Shown: in pieces, positions 26,890 to 36,901 of the stretch | Layout: every line of letters starts with the position of its first letter | Position numbering within the stretch: the first letter of the stretch is position 1 | Source of the DNA: Microcoleus vaginatus HSN003 | GTDB lineage: Bacteria; Cyanobacteriota; Cyanobacteriia; Cyanobacteriales; Microcoleaceae | Direction of reading: 5' to 3' | DNA: 64,000 bases | Assembly (NCBI RefSeq): GCF_022701255.1 | Contig: NZ_CP031705.1 | Location: forward strand, 62,001 to 126,000 | Translations under genes and position numbers: made by a program | The notes under the pieces: generated by a model | Seen by the model: only the letters and a program-made list of their open reading frames with translations | Told to the model about the DNA's origin: nothing | Database searches by the model: none

Positions 26890-27495
26890 ATGACTCAACC
26901 TCGAAATCTCAATTTTGCTAACCAAAACTTGCGGAACCGTTCTTTTAAAGGGCTTGACTTGTCAGGGGCGAATTTCAGCGGTTGCGACATTCGAGGCTGC
27001 AATTTCACCGGGGCGATTTTGAGGGGGGCAAATTTTCAGGGTGTCAGAACCGGACAAAGCCGCAGGCGGGTGAGAAATTTGATTGCTAGGGCTGGGGTGA
27101 CAGCGGTGACAGTGACGGCGGCTGGGGCTTTGACTGGACTGATTGGCGGGGCGGATGCGGGGGCTGTGGCGGTGGCTGGAACGGCTGCTACGGCGATTGC
27201 TGCGACTCGGGGCGAGGCGGGAATTGTCGCGGGGGCTGTGGCTGGGGCTGCTGCGGCGATCGGGGCTAGCGGTATTGTGACATTTTTGGGCGGAGATACT
27301 CTCAGGGGAATTGTCTTATTTTTGGTTTCTGGGGTAATTCTTGGGTTAACTGCGATCGGCTTTTTTATCGCTGTTGAACAAATAGAAAAATTATCGATAA
27401 CGTCGTTTAGAAAAGCTGATTTAACTGATGCTGTATTCGATCCGGGGGCGGTTCTAGATGCAGATTTTTCCGATGCGCGAGGAGTGCGGTGGTAG
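26890..27495 (+). CDS. Pentapeptide-repeat membrane protein
   Basis: A 201-residue protein. Residues ~8-52 hold A(N/D)L.. pentapeptide repeats (LNFANQNLRNRSFKGLDLSG and GANFSGCDIRG). The middle ~75-165 is glycine/alanine-rich and strongly hydrophobic (AVTVTAAGALTGLIGGADAG, then IVLFLVSGVILGLTAIGFFIAV), suggesting two to four membrane segments. Repeats resume at the end (SFRKADLTDAVFDPGAVLDADFSDARG), so a single repeat domain appears split by a membrane insert. Function unknown. The start follows a heptamer array with no SD, so translation may be weak or leaderless. Confidence 0.75.
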   Translation: MTQPRNLNFANQNLRNRSFKGLDLSGANFSGCDIRGCNFTGAILRGANFQGVRTGQSRRRVRNLIARAGVTAVTVTAAGALTGLIGGADAGAVAVAGTAATAIAATRGEAGIVAGAVAGAAAAIGASGIVTFLGGDTLRGIVLFLVSGVILGLTAIGFFIAVEQIEKLSITSFRKADLTDAVFDPGAVLDADFSDARGVRW

Positions 27496-27504
27496 ACTGC
27501 ACAA

Positions 27505-27948
27505 TTACTGATTTTTTACCCATTCCCGGAATTCTCGCACTGCTGCGGTTGCGCCTGTAGTTTGACAGGAATAGATAAATTCGTCAACTTTTGCAGTCGG
27601 TAGCATCTGACATCTTGCACCATTCTCCAGAACAGGCAAGATGCCTGTTCCACAACAAGTGCATTTTCTTGTGGGGTGGGCATCCTGCCCGCCCATAGAA
27701 GGCTTATCGAGAATGGTGCAAGATGTGAGTAGCATCGGGAAAGCCAGGGAAATTTTTCACTCGGCATATTCGCCATTTTGTAATTGATAAAACTTGATGC
27801 TTCGTCCGTCGTACCGCCAAGTTTCTGCTACGCCTAAATCTACATATAAATTTAATTGATTTAAGGAACTGCTGATAATATCAATTAACTGCCAACTGAT
27901 ATTTGGCAGTGAAACTCGCTGTTCGGCGGGCGTTGATATTGTTAGCAT
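27505..27948 (-). pseudogene. Uma2-family (DUF820) pseudogene with deletion, stop and element insertion
   Basis: The minus strand from ATG 27948 encodes EQRVSLPNISWQ, the start of a Uma2 protein, which jumps directly to IDIISSSLNQLNLYVDLGVAETWRYDG, a motif normally ~110-120 residues later; so the centre is deleted. A TGA (27757-27759) follows the GEYAE motif. A 121-bp miniature element then sits at 27608-27728. Removing it plus one 8-base duplicate restores ISLAFPMLPTAKVDEFIYS and then AVREFREWVKNQ, the family's C-terminus, in the same frame. A small inverted repeat CTGCCAA/TTGGCAG (27889-27909) marks the deletion joint. Confidence 0.85.
27608..27728. mobile_element. 121-bp miniature inverted-repeat element (family B) with 8-bp target duplication
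   Basis: Perfect 18-base terminal repeats ACATCTTGCACCATTCTC (27610-27627) and its complement (27709-27726) flank a core with GGGCATCCTGCCCGCCC. GTAGCATC directly repeats at 27600-27607 and 27729-27736. A second copy of identical length lies at 38508-38628. It encodes no protein. Confidence 0.88.
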
Positions 27949-28084
27949 TTTACTTGGGTTTTAAAGCTTGAGTATATTTTAGTTTATCTTTTTGTTTTGC
28001 GAACTGAACAAAAAGTATCTGCCGACAGCTACGGTCATGCGCTACTCTAGTTAATAATAGACTGTGGTCATTAGTCCTTGTTGT

Positions 28085-29818
28085 ATGAAGCTGCGATCGT
28101 TCTTTTCTTTCCTCATTGCTGGCGTCTTGGCACTCTTAGGCTTGAGTGCCGGTGGTTTTTACTGGCTGACAACTCAAACTCCCCTGAATTTACTCGCCGG
28201 CGGGCCGACAACTACTCCGGCTGCGGCTGTGTTTGTCTCGAAAGAAGCACCTTTGTTAGCATCAATGCTGGTAAATCCCGATCGCCTCGAAGCATTGCGA
28301 CAAGTTTTTGCCACTCCCGAAGAAAGAAGTCGATCGCACGCAGAATTTGAGCAAATCAAAAAAAGTTTCCTCGCCAATACAGGCCTCGATTACAGTCGAG
28401 ATATCCAACCTTGGATAGGTGACGAAATTACTCTCGCAGTCACAACGGCCGATTTGGATGGCGACAGCAGCAACGGCAAAGAAACTGGGTTTTTGCTGGC
28501 GGTTTCCTCCCAAAAGGTCGATCGCAGCCAACAATTTCTCGACTCATACTGGCGCAAACAATCTCGTGCCGATAAAACAGTTCATTCGGAACTATATAAA
28601 AACGTTAAAATTAATTATAAACAACCAGCAATAGCCCAGAAAAAATCTGCTTCTCTTTGGCTTTTCAACCCGTTTTCTCTGCCGAATTCAACTTTGCCAC
28701 CCAGCTTCGCAACAGCAGCAATCGGCGGTCGTTCAAATTCTGGAAATAACCCCAGTTTTGTTTTATTTGCCAATAGCCCCAAGGTGATTCGAGAGGCAAT
28801 TAATAACGTTGAATCAGCCAACCTCAATCTTAATAATACCCCGGAATATCAAAAAGCTTTGCAGCAGCTAACTCAAGGCAGAATTGCTTTAGCATTTGTC
28901 AATCTCCCGCAGTCAGCAACCGAGCCAAATCCCCAAGTTTCTCTTAATTCTCTCGCAGTTGCTGTCGGAGTCAACCGACGGGGATTGCTGGCTCAAACTG
29001 CTTTAGTGACATCGCGAGAAAACACAGCTTCTCCAACGCTCTCAGAACCTGTGCAAGCCTTGCAGTATATTCCGTCAGCCAGTCCTTTTGCGCTCGCCAG
29101 CACCGATTTAAGGAATTTTGGGGTTGATTTGTCATCGGCGGTTTCCACTAATGCAGAAGTCTCAAATTTAGTCGATCGCACTCTCGCAGATATTCAGCAA
29201 GTTTGGGGCGTCAACTTGCAGCAGGATATATTTGACTGGGTACAAGGAGAATACGCTTTAGCAGTGCTTCCGAATTCGTCAAATAGTGCTGACTGGATTT
29301 TTGTCGCCGAAAACTCTGCTGATTCCCAAAAGGCGATCGACAAACTCGATGAAATGGCCCGCAGCAAAGAATACAGCATCGGCAGCTTCACTCTCAGAAA
29401 CCAGAAGATTACCGCTTGGACGCAGTTGACAACGAACCCAAATTATGCAATAGAAAATAATAGAAAAAGTGCGATCGAAACCGAGGCAAAAGGAGTTCGA
29501 GCCACCGTCGGCAAATACGAAATTTTCACCACTTCAGTAGAAGCAATGGACGCAGCACTAGAAGCCGCTGAAACAGGCTCTTTATTTGCCAATGAAGATT
29601 TTCAAACCAGCATTGAACCTCTGCCACTATCTAACAACGGCTATTTTTATTTAGACTGGCCCTCCAGCAGGGGAATTTGGGAAAAACAAATCCCGCTGTT
29701 GAGGTTAATTGAACTTTCGGCAAGACCATTGTTCGACCACTTGCGATCGCTCACTGTCACAAGTACGGGAGAAATAACAGGAATTCGCAAAGCTACAATA
29801 TTTATGCGGCTGAATTAG
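28085..29818 (+). CDS. DUF3352 domain protein
   Basis: A 577-residue protein from ATG 28085 (an in-frame GTG at 28064 is possible). Residues ~6-27 (FFSFLIAGVLALLGLSAGGFYWL) form an N-terminal membrane anchor or uncleaved signal. The rest is a DUF3352-type soluble region with AAVFVSKEAPLLASMLVNPDRL near 45, IGDEITLAVTTADL near 115, and LPLSNNGYFYLDWP near 535. Family function is unknown; cyanobacterial members are probably thylakoid- or periplasm-facing. Transcribed alone, ending in a tandem-repeat spacer shared with mrdA. Confidence 0.85.
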   Translation: MKLRSFFSFLIAGVLALLGLSAGGFYWLTTQTPLNLLAGGPTTTPAAAVFVSKEAPLLASMLVNPDRLEALRQVFATPEERSRSHAEFEQIKKSFLANTGLDYSRDIQPWIGDEITLAVTTADLDGDSSNGKETGFLLAVSSQKVDRSQQFLDSYWRKQSRADKTVHSELYKNVKINYKQPAIAQKKSASLWLFNPFSLPNSTLPPSFATAAIGGRSNSGNNPSFVLFANSPKVIREAINNVESANLNLNNTPEYQKALQQLTQGRIALAFVNLPQSATEPNPQVSLNSLAVAVGVNRRGLLAQTALVTSRENTASPTLSEPVQALQYIPSASPFALASTDLRNFGVDLSSAVSTNAEVSNLVDRTLADIQQVWGVNLQQDIFDWVQGEYALAVLPNSSNSADWIFVAENSADSQKAIDKLDEMARSKEYSIGSFTLRNQKITAWTQLTTNPNYAIENNRKSAIETEAKGVRATVGKYEIFTTSVEAMDAALEAAETGSLFANEDFQTSIEPLPLSNNGYFYLDWPSSRGIWEKQIPLLRLIELSARPLFDHLRSLTVTSTGEITGIRKATIFMRLN

Positions 29819-29981
29819 TCAGTAGTCATTAGTCATTAGTCATTAGTCAGTAGTCATTAGTCAGTAGTTCAGAAGGAAAAAGGAAGAAGGAAAAACAAGA
29901 AACTATGCCGAATTCCCAATAACTCAGGACTAAGGACTAAGGACTAAGGACTACTGACTAAGGACTAATCACTACTGACTC
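29817..29981. repeat. Tandem CATTAGT / GGACTAA heptamer arrays
   Basis: Runs of AGTCATT/AGTCAGT units (29817-29866) face runs of AAGGACT units (29926-29962) between two convergent genes, and the second run enters the last codons of mrdA. Similar arrays occur at 34431-34560 and 35701-35753. The paired arrays could fold as a loose hairpin. Confidence 0.75.
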
Positions 29982-31802
29982 ATTCACCTTTTTAGGTTTC
30001 CCAAAATAAGCTTGAAACACCTCTTTGGCGATCGGGGCCGCGGCAACAGAACCATAACCGCCATTTTCCACAACCACGGCGATCGCAATTTCCGGCTTCT
30101 CAGCGGGCCCGAAGGCCACATACAAAGAGTGATCCTCCTGTCCGATGACCTCCGAAGTCCCTGTTTTGCCCGCCGTCAGCGGAATCGTACCGTCATTCAG
30201 CCCCTGTCCCGTACCCTTGGCCACCACCGCGATCAGTCCTTCCTTAACCACCTGAATTGTTGAAGGTTTCATCCCCGTATGTACCCGTTGAGTCTCCGCT
30301 GTGCCGGTCATAGAAGTCAAAAGATGAGGCTTCACCCGATAGCCGCCGTTAGCGATCGAACTCACCATCACCGCCGCCTCCAAAGGAGTCACCAACACCA
30401 ACCCCTGGCCGATCGACATCGTTACCGTATCACCCGCATACCAAGGTTCTTTATAAATTTTCTCCTTCTCCTCCGGCGTCGGCATTTGACCGTGAGTGCC
30501 GCCGCCTAGCCCCAAAAGATTCAAATCCGTATCCTTGCCAATTCCCAAGCGTTTTCCCCACTTAGAAATTTGCTCCGGCCCCGTACTAATCCCCACTTGA
30601 TAAAAAAACGTATTGCTGCTGAAAGCCAAAGCATCCCGAAAGCCGATGTCGCCGAAACCGCCGCTGTGTTCGTTAAAATCAATTCCCCCCACAGTAATGT
30701 AAGACGAAGTACCGAGAATTGAGTCCGGCGAAAATTTGCCCGACTCCAAACCCGCGACGGCAGTCACAATTTTAAACGTGCTACCGGGGGGATAGCCTTG
30801 CATCGCACGATTCAAAAATGAATTTTCCGGGTCTTGAAGAGTTGCCCAGTCATCCTTAGTCATTTTTCGAGTAAACAGATTGGGGTCAAAAGTCGGGTGG
30901 CTGGCCAGAACTAATACCCCGCCAGTTTTGACATCCAGGGCCACTACTGCCCCCCGGCGGTTCCCCAGGGCTTTTTCGGCTGCTTTTTGCATTTCCAAGT
31001 CTATGGTTAGCTGCACCGCCTCGCCCGGTTTGGGCGGTGTCTCTCCCATCAGCCGCAATTCTTGATTGTTGGCATTTACCTCGATCAGCCGATCGCCCCA
31101 AACTCCCGCAATCTTCTTGTTAGAACTCGCTTCTATGCCCATCTGACCGACAATCATCCCCATCGGATATTCCGGGTGAGCTGCCAAGTCTGCTGCGGTA
31201 GCTTCGCCAATATATCCGAGAACATGAGCCGCCAAACTGCCTTCGGGATAATAGCGCTTCGCTTCTGGCCGCACTTCCACTCCGCGTATTTGTCCCACCT
31301 CTTCTGCTAGGGGCACAAATACCTCTGGCGGCATCGCTTGCTTGAGCGGCACCGATCTGTAGGATAGAGGATCGACCTCTTTTAATTTTTGTAAAATTTC
31401 TTCGACCGGGATTTTAACCAGCGGACTCAACTTCTCTGCTGTCGCTTTCCACTCTTCCGCTGTTTGTTCTTTCGGCCACAAATATACCGATCGAGCTAAA
31501 TTGTTGGCCGCTAGCAGCTTGCCTTTGCGATCGAAAATGTGTCCGCGATTCGCTGCCATTGGGACTAGGCGAACGCGATTGTTTTCGGCTCGTTCCCGGT
31601 TTTGCTTCCCTTGTATCAGTTGCAATTCCACCAACCGACTAGCGTGCAGGCCTAGCAAACCTGTTGCCACCAGCATTAACACGATCGCCCGGTGTATCGG
31701 ACGCTCCTGTTTCTTAGGAGTTTCCGCCAGGGTTTTGTCACGAGAGTGAAATGCTGAGATCGAATAAACTTGTCGTTGCATCATTCTATAGGTAGATGTC
31801 AA
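29958..31802 (-). CDS. mrdA: Penicillin-binding protein 2 (peptidoglycan transpeptidase)
   Basis: A 614-residue class B PBP that cross-links peptidoglycan during cell elongation. Residues ~36-56 (HRAIVLMLVATGLLGLHASRL) form the membrane anchor. The dimerisation region includes NRGHIFDRKGKLLAANNLARSVYL. Transpeptidase motifs are GSTFK (Ser near 341), SSN near 395, and KTGTSE near 545. It partners RodA in the elongasome. The final residues (ESVVISP) overlap a tandem repeat. A 53-residue membrane protein starts 301 bases upstream on the same strand. Confidence 0.93.
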   Translation of the reverse strand: MTSTYRMMQRQVYSISAFHSRDKTLAETPKKQERPIHRAIVLMLVATGLLGLHASRLVELQLIQGKQNRERAENNRVRLVPMAANRGHIFDRKGKLLAANNLARSVYLWPKEQTAEEWKATAEKLSPLVKIPVEEILQKLKEVDPLSYRSVPLKQAMPPEVFVPLAEEVGQIRGVEVRPEAKRYYPEGSLAAHVLGYIGEATAADLAAHPEYPMGMIVGQMGIEASSNKKIAGVWGDRLIEVNANNQELRLMGETPPKPGEAVQLTIDLEMQKAAEKALGNRRGAVVALDVKTGGVLVLASHPTFDPNLFTRKMTKDDWATLQDPENSFLNRAMQGYPPGSTFKIVTAVAGLESGKFSPDSILGTSSYITVGGIDFNEHSGGFGDIGFRDALAFSSNTFFYQVGISTGPEQISKWGKRLGIGKDTDLNLLGLGGGTHGQMPTPEEKEKIYKEPWYAGDTVTMSIGQGLVLVTPLEAAVMVSSIANGGYRVKPHLLTSMTGTAETQRVHTGMKPSTIQVVKEGLIAVVAKGTGQGLNDGTIPLTAGKTGTSEVIGQEDHSLYVAFGPAEKPEIAIAVVVENGGYGSVAAAPIAKEVFQAYFGKPKKVNESVVISP

Positions 31803-31941
31803 ATCCTAGATTTTAGATTGCTGATTGTCAATTGTGAAGTATACATCATCAAACCGGGGACAATCGGGCCTTGACTCTTGGGGGAAGCGGAATGATTGAT
31901 CATTAACTTTTGACTAATCATTAATAACTCATGACTGCTAA

Positions 31942-32103
31942 CTAATCCCCCAAGCACCAAGAAATAGCCAGAAAAATCAAGGCCAGGCTCAGCCAATTAG
32001 GGAGGTGGAGCCAGCCAGATAGGCCTATAGGTAACAATACCAAGGCCTGTGTCAATAGGGAACCGATCGCCAACAGCAAGGCTAGGAGTATCAAATTTAT
32101 CAT
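31942..32103 (-). CDS. Small membrane protein (53 aa)
   Basis: From ATG 32103 the product is almost entirely hydrophobic: MINLILLALLLAIGSLLTQA, then VLLPIGLSGWLHLPNWLSLALIFLAISWCLGD, suggesting two membrane segments. A longer version from 32229 would add unlike, poorly conserved-looking sequence. It lies just upstream of mrdA on the same strand, so it may be cotranscribed. No family recognised. Confidence 0.5.
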   Translation of the reverse strand: MINLILLALLLAIGSLLTQALVLLPIGLSGWLHLPNWLSLALIFLAISWCLGD

Positions 32104-32332
32104 CTTGACACCGTACAATTTCGGATATGAGTCGATCGCCTGTGGCAGAAATCCGAGTGGCACAAGCGAGCGCGATCGTACAGGGATTGTCCTGATAGAC
32201 ATAAGGAAGAGAAGCCACGAGGTTTTCAACTAATTTAAAAAAAATTATTCTTCCTCCACAGTTTGTATTCTAGGGGCTGCGATGGGTAAATTCTGAGTTG
32301 TGATTGTTAAGTTGTGACCGAGGAGTATTGCC

Positions 32333-32815
32333 ATGTTGTTTAATCAGCGAGCCAATTTCAAAAACGGTGCGCTCTTGGCTGCGATCGCCGGGATCGTCGC
32401 CCTACCAGTTTTAGCAGAAACAGCCAATTTCGGCACTTTAACTTTATCGCGAGGTTTTGCAGCCCCAACAGCAGTTTTGAGAGGTTCCACAGGCGGATCG
32501 TACTCTCTATCGGTCATAGCCAACGCCGATCGCCACAAAAACAAATGTTTGGGTTTTGCCACCCCAACTCCCGACCACATCATAGTCTTACAGGAAAAAT
32601 TTTCAAAACTCACGCTCCAAGTCAACAGCGGAGGCAAGGACACGACCTTACTCGTACAAGGCCCCGGCAATGCGGTGCGCTGCGGAGACGATATAGGTCA
32701 GAATAAAGATGCTGCCATACTTGATTCAGACTGGCAAGCAGGCTCTTACAGGCTTTGGGTAGGTACTGTCGAACCCGGAGTCAAGTCTAACTATACAATC
32801 TCAGTAGAGGAATAG
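32333..32815 (+). CDS. Hypothetical exported protein (160 aa)
   Basis: ATG 32333 follows a GAGGAG-like site (GAGGAGTATTGCC). The N-terminus RANFKNGALLAAIAGIVALPVLAETANFG is a clear signal peptide with cleavage near residue 29. The mature part contains two cysteines (NKCLGFATPTPDH and VRCGDD) and ends QAGSYRLWVGTVEPGVKSNYTISVEE, a beta-sandwich-like end resembling bacterial pre-peptidase C-terminal (PPC) modules. The PPC resemblance is an inference. It should be periplasmic or outside. Confidence 0.7.
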   Translation: MLFNQRANFKNGALLAAIAGIVALPVLAETANFGTLTLSRGFAAPTAVLRGSTGGSYSLSVIANADRHKNKCLGFATPTPDHIIVLQEKFSKLTLQVNSGGKDTTLLVQGPGNAVRCGDDIGQNKDAAILDSDWQAGSYRLWVGTVEPGVKSNYTISVEE

Positions 32816-32962
32816 AACGCAGCGGCGCTGTTGCATAGCGGCAATAAAATGTCGTCAAATTCTACCCCACTCTCCCGCCGCCCGATCGACCGCTCACTTC
32901 CCCCATCCAGTAAAATGTAAAATCGAAAGTGGCGTGTTTAACCAAAATAGGTAACTCCGAAA

Positions 32963-33760
32963 GTGCTAAAGACTCTTAGAGCTGACTTCAGTATAATTTT
33001 CGATCGCGACCCTGCCGCTCGCAACTGGCTGGAAGTTTTGTTTTGCTACCCCGGTCTTCAGGCCCTAGTGTTGCACCGCCTCGCACACTGGCTTTATGTG
33101 TTGGGACTTCCCTTCATCCCCCGCTTGATTTCCCACATTGCTCGCTTTTTGACCGGAATTGAAATCCACCCAGGGGCAACCATCGGCAAAAGCGTATTCA
33201 TCGACCACGGTATGGGGGTTGTGATCGGCGAAACAGCGATTATCGGCGATTTTGCCCTAATTTACCAAGGTGTCACCCTTGGCGGTACTGGCAAACAAAG
33301 CGGCAAGCGTCACCCTACCGTCGGCGAAAACGTAGTTGTAGGTGCCGGCGCCAAGGTACTCGGCAATCTGCAAATTGGCAATAACGTCCGCATCGGCGCC
33401 GGTTCCGTCGTGCTCCGCGACGTACCATCTGACTGTACAGTGGTAGGGATTCCCGGCCGCATCGTCTATCGATCGGGAGTGCGCGTCAATCCCCTAGAAC
33501 ACGGCAGTTTGCCGGATTCGGAAGCTGTGGTAATTCGCTCTTTGCTCGATCGTATCGAATCCCTCGAACAGCAAGTAAAAAGTTTGCTTCCTCAAGCATC
33601 TGTCTCCTTAAATTCTGTTCCCAATTCGCCTTCAGGGTTCCCAACTTTAAATCAAACCAGCAATGTAGCTGTAGCTGAAAAAACCCAATTAGCTGTTGCC
33701 ACCACTTGTCAGTTAAAAGATAAAGCAATTCAAGAGTTTTTTGACGGCACCGGCATCTGA
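32963..33760 (+). CDS. cysE: Serine O-acetyltransferase
   Basis: A 265-residue enzyme transferring acetyl from acetyl-CoA to L-serine, the committed step to cysteine. The start is GTG 32963. The left-handed beta-helix is clear: [44 protein letters not shown] and then [29 protein letters not shown]. The catalytic His lies in [10 protein letters not shown]. The C-terminal ~60 residues beyond [13 protein letters not shown] are Ser/Pro/Thr-rich and are an extension relative to minimal CysE. Feedback inhibition by cysteine is expected from the family. Confidence 0.93.
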   Translation: MLKTLRADFSIIFDRDPAARNWLEVLFCYPGLQALVLHRLAHWLYVLGLPFIPRLISHIARFLTGIEIHPGATIGKSVFIDHGMGVVIGETAIIGDFALIYQGVTLGGTGKQSGKRHPTVGENVVVGAGAKVLGNLQIGNNVRIGAGSVVLRDVPSDCTVVGIPGRIVYRSGVRVNPLEHGSLPDSEAVVIRSLLDRIESLEQQVKSLLPQASVSLNSVPNSPSGFPTLNQTSNVAVAEKTQLAVATTCQLKDKAIQEFFDGTGI

Positions 33761-33822
33761 GGAGTGAAAAATTAAAAGTTAAAAATCCCAATCTCTGTTT
33801 TTAATTTTTAATTTTTAATTTT

Positions 33823-34404
33823 TCACGGATTAACCGATCGCACCGACCAATTTCCCTCCCCGTCGCGCTGATAAAGCGACCGATTTTGCGGTTCCCCCCG
33901 CAACTCCAAAAAATCCACCGTTTCCGGTTCCAACAACAGCAAGCAAAAATTAGGCAGCGGCTCGATCGCATTTGGGGAAGCAGAATCAAAAGCACTAGCC
34001 TCGGCTTTGTCCTCCCCCGGCTGCGGCCAAGCAAACTGTGATCTAGCCGCCTCAGAAAGCTCCTGCCAAGTTGTGCACCGCGATGAGTACAACTCTGCCT
34101 CTGGATAATCTGCCCCTACCAAAACTAGCTTTCCAGCAATCCGAAATTGTTCGCGAGTGTTAGGGAAATACCAGCAAATTTCCCCCCAAGGATAGAGGTT
34201 AATTTCCTCGGCTTTTTGGCTGCGAATATCTATAATAAACTTCAACTGATTAGTATCTGCTAAAAAGCCTCGAAACACCACAGTGCGGTTGGCCGGACGC
34301 CCGGTGGCCCGAACAGTTGCTAGTTGCAAGTAACGGGCAAAAGCAAGACTGCGGTTGCGGTGGAGCGCGCGAGCTAAGGGCGATCGCCAAAGTGCTAAAG
34401 ACAT
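33823..34404 (-). CDS. Alr4036/Npun_F5749-type PPOX flavoprotein
   Basis: A 193-residue protein beginning LALWRSPLARALHRNRSLAFARYLQLATVRATGRPANRTVVFRGF, which matches the pyridoxamine 5'-phosphate oxidase-like FMN fold of the Alr4036 family, with ICWYFPNTREQFRIAGKL following. A variable acidic insert lies at ~135-150, and it ends RSLYQRDGEGNWSVRSVNP, where canonical members have the substrate/FMN-binding C-terminus. The real reaction is unknown; naming as a PNP oxidase would be overstated. Convergent with cysE, 62 bases away. Confidence 0.8.
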   Translation of the reverse strand: MSLALWRSPLARALHRNRSLAFARYLQLATVRATGRPANRTVVFRGFLADTNQLKFIIDIRSQKAEEINLYPWGEICWYFPNTREQFRIAGKLVLVGADYPEAELYSSRCTTWQELSEAARSQFAWPQPGEDKAEASAFDSASPNAIEPLPNFCLLLLEPETVDFLELRGEPQNRSLYQRDGEGNWSVRSVNP

Positions 34405-34430
34405 AATTAATAACCTATCATATTAGTCAT

Positions 34431-35700
<1,270 letters not shown>

Positions 35701-35753
35701 GTCAGTAGTCATTAGTCATTAGTCATTAGTCATTAGTCAGTAGTCAGTAGTCA
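35701..35753. repeat. Tandem AGTCATT / AGTCAGT array
   Basis: About seven units run directly from the stop codon of the tocopherol cyclase gene to 35753, identical in type to the array at 29817-29866. It ends exactly where the upstream in-frame extension of the next gene begins (see the cupredoxin-like entry). Confidence 0.8.
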
Positions 35754-35830
35754 TAACAGCCCTGATCAATTTACTCGGTTGGCAATTAGGCAAATTCTAC
35801 CGCAGCCAGCGGTTACAACAAACTTTCAAG

Positions 35831-36262
35831 GTGATTTTGGGACTAATTTTATGTTTGGGGACAATCTTGATGCCGGCGGCAATTGCTAGTGCTGCCGATT
35901 ATTTGTCTCGGCAACCTGTCACCGAAATTACTGTTAGTTTGGGTGACGAAGCTGGGGAACTCAAATTTTTTCCCAATCTGCTAGAATTTGAATCGGGCAA
36001 GCGCTATAAATTAGTGCTAAAAAACCCCAGTTCGCAGAAACATTATTTTACTGCTAAAAACTTTGCTGATGCGAGTTGGACTCAAACAGTTGAAGCTGGT
36101 AATGTGGAAATTAAAGGAGCGATTTACGAATTGGAACTTAAACCGGGCGCTAGGGCAGAATGGATGTTTGTACCGATGAAATCGGGAACCTACAACCTTC
36201 GAGGTACGGTAGCTGGACATACGGAAGCGGGAATGATGGGCAAAATTACGATCGCCTCTTAA
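35831..36262 (+). CDS. Cupredoxin-like exported protein
   Basis: A 143-residue product from GTG 35831. Residues 1-21 (ILGLILCLGTILMPAAIASA) form the hydrophobic core of a signal peptide; mature sequence begins ADYLSRQPV. The fold signature is the cupredoxin one: ELKFFPNLLEFESGKRYKLVLKNPSSQKHYFTAKNF and PGARAEWMFVPMKSGTYNLRGTVAGHTEAGMMGKI, with His residues that could bind copper but no obvious Cys ligand. The open frame continues upstream (LINLLGWQLGKFYRSQRLQQTFK) to an ATA at the edge of the repeat array, so the true N-terminus may be longer and its start codon lost. Confidence 0.75.
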   Translation: MILGLILCLGTILMPAAIASAADYLSRQPVTEITVSLGDEAGELKFFPNLLEFESGKRYKLVLKNPSSQKHYFTAKNFADASWTQTVEAGNVEIKGAIYELELKPGARAEWMFVPMKSGTYNLRGTVAGHTEAGMMGKITIAS

Positions 36263-36354
36263 CCCCAATCTTCGTCGCCTTACCGGACATCCTATCAATT
36301 TCCGATTAATTAGCGACAAACAATCGATCGAACTTTCGCCCCTCTAGACACTTT

Positions 36355-36648
36355 TCAAGTAGACTCTAGCGGAGCCATTGTCAGTCCTGCGCGGCTCAAT
36401 TGCATATGATAAAGTTCTGCTTGCTCTTGCGGGCCAACCCAGACGGTGGCCTGGCCTTCGTGGTGGATTTGGTTGGCGAGTTTCCAAGCTTGATCGCTCG
36501 TCATCCCTGGAATGTATTTGGTCAAACATTCCACAACGTGCTGGAATGTGTTGAAATCGTCGTTGAGGACTATTACCCGATAGTTGGGATAAGGTTTGCG
36601 GGTAACTTGACTCGATCGAACGGGTGCTATGGTTGGTGAAGAGGTCAT
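36355..36648 (-). CDS. clpS: ATP-dependent Clp protease adaptor ClpS
   Basis: A 97-residue protein from ATG 36648 (an ATG at 36711 would add 21 residues). The core is NYRVIVLNDDFNTFQHVVECLTKYIPGMTSDQAWKLANQIHHEGQATVWVGPQEQAELYHMQLSRAGLTMAPLE. The DD/NT and H residues line the N-degron pocket of ClpS, which hands N-end-rule substrates to ClpC/ClpP. Cyanobacteria often have two paralogues (ClpS1, ClpS2); which this is cannot be decided here. Confidence 0.92.
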   Translation of the reverse strand: MTSSPTIAPVRSSQVTRKPYPNYRVIVLNDDFNTFQHVVECLTKYIPGMTSDQAWKLANQIHHEGQATVWVGPQEQAELYHMQLSRAGLTMAPLEST

Positions 36649-36826
36649 CGCGCGAACAGCCACTGAAACTACAAAATTCGTAAAAGAGTTACCGATTACA
36701 GTATAACCCAATTTATGAAATTTTTAACCGCTATTTGGCAGTTCGATCGGCTTCGAGGTTTATTTTCACCGCTGCACCCTGCGTTGCACCGCGCCCGTCA
36801 AACTCAAGTTAATTAATACTCATCTC

Positions 36827-36892
36827 AACAAAGACTAAAGTCCTCACTACGAACCTATGAAGTTGTGTAGTAAGGACTTTAGTCCTCAAACT
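36827..36892. repeat. Palindromic spacer repeat, GGACT..AGTCC family
   Basis: AAGACTAAAGTCCTCACTAC and GTAGTAAGGACTTTAGTCCT are inverted relative to each other around a short centre, just downstream of sodB. It may help terminate sodB transcription. Confidence 0.6.
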
Positions 36893-36901
36893 CAGATGCT
36901 A

